From Arthrobotrys musiformis (Eukaryota > Ascomycota > Orbiliomycetes > Orbiliales > Orbiliaceae), in NCBI GenBank assembly GCA_036971715.1, contig JAVHJL010000006.1, positions 1,364,001 through 1,428,000 on the forward strand: a stretch of DNA of 64,000 nucleotides, read 5' to 3'. This document shows positions 59,301-64,000 of this stretch, in pieces (position 1 is the first letter of the stretch; each line of letters starts with the position of its first letter). A program made the position numbers and the translations under genes. The notes beneath the pieces were generated by a model. It was not told the DNA's origin, ran no database searches, and worked only from the letters and a program-made list of their open reading frames with translations.

Positions 59301-61177
59301 CTGTTGCTACTGAGGACGATGAAGATGATGAGGATTCAGATAGACAACCAGTTCCAAGCGAGGCTTGTCAAGCCAAGTTGCTCGCTCTCAAGATACTGAT
59401 CAACCACCTACGTGCTCACGGATCGGACGAGGAGGCCGATGGGGACAGCGCGCGAAAGGTTCTTGCAGAGCCGGTTTACAAGCTTCTGAACGCGTTACTA
59501 GCCAACAATGGCGAGTTGTCAAAGAAAGGTGATACCCCGAAGGGTGACAGACAGACGCTTTACTGGGCTGGAGCAAATGCATTTATCAAACTTGCAAGGA
59601 TCCGTGGTTATGAGATCTTGATTTCGCCGAGTGTCTTCAATCGAATCGCCTTGGTTGCTCAATATAGTTCTCAGGTCGTACGCAAGCGGTTCGTTGACAA
59701 AGTCAAGAAACACCTCGCGGCGTCCACACTCCCAGCCAGATACTATACCGCCCTTTTCCTACTCGCCGATGAGAAGCAACGAGATATCAAAGAGGAGGCA
59801 TCGAGCTGGTTGAAAGCCCGAGCGAAGCATCACCGCGAAATGAAGAATACGAGCATGGAGACCACATTTGCGAGAGTGTTGAGTTTACTGGCGCATCATC
59901 CTGACTTTGACAGAGACGATGAGGATGTATTGAAGCAATTCGCGGGATACGTCCTGTTCTATCTCGAGTGTGTGGTTGTGGAGGAGAACCTGAGTTTGGT
60001 GTACTATGTTGCGCAAAGGATGAAGAGTGTTGTGGATGGAATTGCGCCGGACTGCAGTGAGGTGAGAGGGTGTCTTGAATCTTTCCGCAACGAATGAAGT
60101 TATGCTAACGCGAAACCGTGGTAATAGAACCTATACACGCTCTCAGATTTGGCGCAGATAGTCATTCGCAAGTACGAGGACGTGAAAGGTTGGGCTTTGC
60201 AGACATGGCCGGGTACCCTCAGGCTGCCGATGGGGCTATTCAAGGGATTTAAAGATAATACAACTAGCAACGAGGTAGCGAGGAAACACTACCTACCCGA
60301 CGGGTTTGAAAGTGTGGTGGATAGCATATTCAAGAAGCCGAGTAGTAGAAAGGTTTGTTAACTCCATACCAGACCTATGATAAGGAAACACGAGATGCTA
60401 ATAGTAATTTAATAGAGGAAATCCGATGCCTTCGGCGCAGCTACTCCTGCCAAGAAGCGATCTCGAACAACCACTACAACCCCCGGCACTGCGAAGAAAG
60501 CGAAAGGTGCTTCCCGACCGAGCACCAGCAAGAAGAAGAAGAGGGGCGGAGATGACGAAGACGACTTTTCCACACCTGGTAGAAGTGTTGAGAGGAGAAA
60601 GAGTGGAAGAATCACGAGCTTTGTGGCTGGGAAATACGCGGAGAGTGATGGGGATGAAGATGATGAAGAGGAGGATGAGGCTGAGAGCGGAGACGAGAAG
60701 ATGGAGTGGGAGAAGTCGGCTGATGATAATGAAGAAGAGCGTCCGAGCAAGTCCAATGGGGTTTCTAAGCCCAAGTTTATAGCCACCCCCAAGTCGGCGA
60801 TCAAGGCGACACCGAAATCAAAAGGAAAGGCGGATCTCGATATGGAAGAGAGTGAGGGGGAGGAAGATGCTAGTGAAGAAGAGGAGGAAGAGGGGAACGA
60901 TGCAGAGGAAGAGGATGAGGAGGAAGAAGAGGAAGAAGAGGATGAGGAAGAAGAAGAGAACGAACCTTCTCCCCCTCCAGTCAAACGAGGAGGCCGAAAG
61001 CAAGCCGCCGCCCCCGCAAAAAAGGCCCCCCAAAAGAAAGAAAATATAGCCAAAAAGGCAGCTTCCCCGCCGTCCGCTACGAGAGGCACCAGAGCATCCG
61101 CTCGCACCCGTGGAAAAGCCAACGGCAAGGCGGTTATCAGCCAGATGTACATCGACGATGACGATGACGACGAATGA
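56329..61177 (+). CDS. PDS5: Sister chromatid cohesion protein Pds5 (Spo76/BimD)
   Basis: Four exons, 56329-56643, 56714-60061, 60128-60352 and 60416-61177; 1549 residues. Intron 1 joins NQLR to EIFDLFIKTLKGLEDPDS and intron 2 joins APDCSE to NLYTLSDLAQIVIRKYED, both conserved in the family. The N-terminal 1150 residues are HEAT-repeat helices with Pds5 signatures such as FLACCLADILYLYAPDAPYT, YLLDRLHETQSIVLITDL and VRVQWVEAAIEIL. The C-terminal 300 residues are Lys-rich, then acidic, with an AT-hook-like KRGGRK. Pds5 binds cohesin with Wapl and Eco1 and sets cohesin stability on chromatin. Length and C-terminal tail are normal for filamentous fungi. Confidence 0.95.
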
Positions 61178-61849
61178 AAGCCTTCTATGTACGATTTGGG
61201 CGGCATGTTATACTCTAAGGTTCTTGAAGTGAGGTTTTTTTTTTTTTACTTGCTTTTTACTTTTTCTTTCTTTCTTTCTTGTACATCAGATTATCAATAC
61301 TGGGCGATATATTTCTTTCGACAAAGGCATTGAATGGGGTATGCTACTTCGAATACCTCGAGGTTTGATTCGCTTTTCCTTTTCTTCTTTTCGATTTCTT
61401 CTCGATATTCTACTAATGGAGTCGCACGATGCCTCTTACGCTGTTGAATCATGGCGGGAACCTCGAATTGTTCAAGCTGGCCGAAAGCCGGTTCATGTGA
61501 CCTTATTTGCAGGGTCCATTTCTTTGTTCCTTTTCATTTTATTTTCCCTTCTTCCTCTTTTTCCCTTCTACTTTTCAGCTTTGTACTTTTAAATCAACTG
61601 GCATAGCATAGTGACAGCTTTCGAACTAATGAAACTTTCCCTTACGATCTTCAGTCCCCAACTAGTGTCGAGACTGCGTGTCGTAGTTGTAGTTGTCGTA
61701 GCGCAAAATCCAACGCTTCCGACCAAGCCACATCTGGAAAGCGAAAATCAAAATCAAAATACAACCTATTCCTGTAAAAAAAAAAAACAGGCAGCTCTAC
61801 AATCTCAACTGTCGTTTCCCAACTTCTAATTTTGCAAAAGAAGAATCGC
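61178..61849. other. Intergenic, PDS5 3' UTR
   Basis: About 670 bp, T-rich. It contains the PDS5 3' UTR and the flank of the tRNA gene. A short frame at 61341-61592 lacks any domain. Confidence 0.55.
61836..61839 (-). terminator. Pol III terminator of the tRNA gene
   Basis: On the minus strand TTTT lies 10 nt beyond the tRNA 3' end, within TTCTTCTTTTGC, the usual RNA polymerase III stop signal. Confidence 0.7.
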
Positions 61850-61943
61850 TGGTCCATAGAGGGCTCGAACCTCTGGCCTTCGCGTTACAGGCTTCGAAGA
61901 GAAGCTATTAGCACGACGCTCTAACCAACTGAGCTAAGAGACC
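61850..61943 (-). tRNA. tRNA-Ile(AAU) with a 20-nt intron
   Basis: On the minus strand the gene runs from GGTCTCT at 61943 to the discriminator A at 61850. It has TAGCTCAGTTGG (A box), the anticodon arm TCGTG-CTAATA...A-CGCGA, and GGTTCGAGCCC (B box). The AAU anticodon sits in loop CTAATAA after removal of a 20-nt intron between positions 37 and 38, where tRNA introns are cut. The mature length is 74 nt. D, anticodon and T stems pair fully. The acceptor stem GGTCTCT/ATGGACC has one C-U mismatch (6-67) and one G-U pair. Confidence 0.93.
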
Positions 61944-62033
61944 GGTGATATGGATTGGGCCTCAGACCGAGTCGACTAGTCTGCCCGTTCCGATGCCCCA
62001 ACAGGCTGGCGATGACGCAACGAGATCGAAATT

Positions 62034-62074
<41 letters not shown>

Positions 62075-62816
62075 CATGAAAAATTTAAAAGCCAAGGCCG
62101 CTCGCCTGGGGATCTCGCCTACAGCGATCCAGAATTGGCGGTTACGGTGGGTGATGTTTGGTATCTTTTTCGGGTGGACGATCTGATAATGGGAGGCTCG
62201 GTTCCCGTTTTGCTTTTAGCTTGTTTTTGATATAAAATACCACATTTTGCGTTCGGGTCGACAGCACAGGCGGTGTATTCTGATTACCATTCACAGCATA
62301 CCTCACTTTCGCCATGGTTCTGCGGCCTGGATTGCTTGCGGGTTAAGGTTGAGGCTTTGAGGTTGAATGGGTTTTTGATTTTTGTTTATTTGGTATAGTA
62401 TGCAGTGTTTTATATGCTAAGCGTGGTTTTTTAATCGAGTTTTGGGGACTAATCCGTAAATTCGATTGATCTTCTGGGGGCTAGTGGAAGTTCGGTTCAA
62501 GTCGCCTTTGGATCTGTTATTCCTACCGTGTCGGAAATCTTTTATTCTTGGTATGTGTTTTGGAGGGGGGGAAGATGTGGCTTGCATTAGGGATATTGTA
62601 GACGATGTCGACGAAGGGTGGAGGGAGGGGGGGCTATAAAGAGGGTGATAAAGTCTGGATATCTCCGATGGTATTCTCTCTCTTTTACCTTTCCCTCCCC
62701 CCCTCCTTTTGTTAGGTTGATAGTGCGGCTTGATATTGGTCTTTTTGACGGTCATTCTTTTGGACGATTTTGTTACCGACGCTCATTTTATATACGCTCG
62801 TTTTTTTTTGTTCAAG
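61944..62816. other. Intergenic with an A39 tract
   Basis: About 870 bp. A perfect run of 39 A lies at 62035-62073, about 90 bp upstream of the tRNA. The right part is the promoter of the terminal gene. Confidence 0.6.
62035..62073 (+). repeat. Poly-A homopolymer, 39 bases
   Basis: Longest homopolymer in the window. It is on the side of the tRNA opposite to where a SINE tail would be, so it is not read as a retroposon. Confidence 0.85.
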
Positions 62817-64000
62817 ATGAAGGTTACCGCTCCTTTACTTTCGCTGTTGGCGTTCAGGTAAGCAATATTTTCGAGATTCTACATATATGTATATCAAAGG
62901 GATCTAATGATTAGGGGTGGTACCGTAGCTCCTTCGCCGTAGCAGCAGAAAACGACGAAGCCATCGAACGGGCCAAAGTCGAAAAAGCCGAACTCACAGC
63001 CTTCGTGACCGTCGTCAAGACCGAGCCGGCGAAGACAGTGATCAAAGAAGAGACCGTGACTAAGGTCGCCACGACGGTGGTTAAAATCCCCGCACCGAGC
63101 GTTATCAAAGCCCCCGCTCCGGGCGTTATCAAAGCCGCTGCTCCACCGCCTGCCGTCTCATCCTCCGCACCTGCTTCTTCTTCTCCTTCCCCTTCTTCTT
63201 CCGCTGCTGGGGGTAGGGGTCGTAAAGGTGGGGCGAATACTAGATATACATACATCACTCGAACTTCATATGTGACAAATACGAAGTTCGTCACGAGGGT
63301 CGTCACCAATACCAAGCAGGCCACGAAGCAGGTTACGGAGACGAAATACGTCACGTCAACCAAGACTGAGACTAAGACCGAGACCGAGAAGGAGGCCAAA
63401 ACGGAGACTAAGACCGAGACCGAGACTAAGACCGAGACTAAGACCGAGACTAAGACCGAGAAGGAGACGGAAACTATCACCCTCGGTGGGGTTAAACCAC
63501 TACCTACCCCTGATGTAGAGGAGGAAGAGGAGAAACCCGCGGTATCGGTTACCGCTGCTATAGTCGATGATAAGGAGGACGGTGGGCTGGTGAAGATCGC
63601 AACCGCGCCGAATCCGTCGAGCACGAGTGAGGGTAAATTGACGATTGCGACTGCCCCGAACCCAACGGAGGAGGAGAAGGCTGAGATTACCCCTGCGCCG
63701 GAAGAGAAGAAGGAGGATGGGGAAGGCGAAAAGAAGGAGGATGTTGTTGAAGGAGGAGAGGGTGAGAAGAAGGAGGAGAAGGCTGAAGAGAGCGGTGAGG
63801 GTGAAGAGAAGGAACAATTGATGAAGATCCAGACTGTTCCTAATCCAACCGAAGAGGAGGAATCTACCAAGACCGCCGCTCCTGAGGCAGATCAGAAGGC
63901 TGAAGGAGATGAGAAGAAGGACGACGGTGAGGCTGCTGCTGAAGAGAAGAAGGACGACGGCGAGGCTGCTGCTGAAGAAAAGAAGGATGGCGGTGAAGCT
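62817..64000 (+). CDS. Secreted Thr/Lys/Glu repeat protein, 5' part
   Basis: Two exons are visible, 62817-62857 and 62929 to the window end. The acceptor at 62927-62928 was chosen because it creates a clean signal peptide, MKVTAPLLSLLAFSSFAVAA, whereas the earlier AG at 62912 leads straight to a stop. The 371 residues seen contain an alternating Thr/Lys and Ser/Pro part, a YITRTSYVTNTKFVTRVVTNT stretch, tandem KTET units, two ATAPNP motifs, and acidic EEKKDDGEAAA repeats that continue past the edge. It is probably a wall-associated or extracellular protein; no enzymatic domain is visible. The gene is incomplete at its 3' end. Confidence 0.75.

Noticed and set aside
61850..62073. tRNA followed by a poly-A run, as in a SINE
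   Set aside because: The tRNA is on the minus strand and the A run lies on its upstream side, so the order and strand do not fit a tRNA-derived SINE. The tRNA also has its own terminator and intact intron.

Overview
The window is nuclear DNA of a filamentous ascomycete. The genes have one to six exons, short GT-AG introns (mostly 45-120 nt) and wide intergenic spaces. Two regulatory genes (SNF5, PDS5) have the filamentous-fungal form. A large secreted WSC-domain protein and the overall gene style suggest Orbiliomycetes (nematode-trapping relatives), but that lineage call is inference. No transposase, CRISPR array, plasmid or viral gene was seen. Layout: 1-8.7 kb holds the 3' end of a GPI-anchored aspartic protease, then three same-strand enzymes: an ATP-grasp ligase, a six-exon formamidase and a DMATS-type aromatic prenyltransferase. 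The ligase and the prenyltransferase could form a very small biosynthetic locus. 8.7-13.4 kb has no gene I can support. 13.4-17.9 kb is a 1424-residue secreted protein made of a beta-propeller, Ig-like repeats, three WSC domains and a Ser/Thr stalk. 19.3-29.6 kb holds an F-box protein, a GT61-type glycosyltransferase, an alpha-glucoside-type MFS transporter (minus), a small GPI-anchored protein and a gamma-glutamylcyclotransferase (minus). 30.3-38.6 kb (minus) is a six-exon gene for a 2640-residue Glu/Pro/Val-rich tether-like protein. 43.4-46.0 kb (minus) is the SWI/SNF subunit SNF5. 50.1-52.6 kb is an unrecognised 776-residue protein. 53.3-55.2 kb (minus) is an X-family DNA polymerase (Pol4-like). 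56.3-61.2 kb is the cohesin regulator PDS5. A tRNA-Ile(AAU) with an intron follows (minus), and the window ends inside a secreted repeat protein. The most unusual signal is in the 50.1-52.9 kb gene. Its last exon carries about thirty short, mostly perfect inverted repeats in a row, each with a different sequence, several closed by classic stable tetraloops (TTCG, GCAA). Two tandem 94-bp units in the 3' UTR each carry a further hairpin, and the differences between the two copies keep the pairing intact. The encoded protein has KEN boxes and a SILK/RVxF pair typical of protein phosphatase 1 partners, so it may be a cell-cycle regulator whose mRNA is under strong structural selection.
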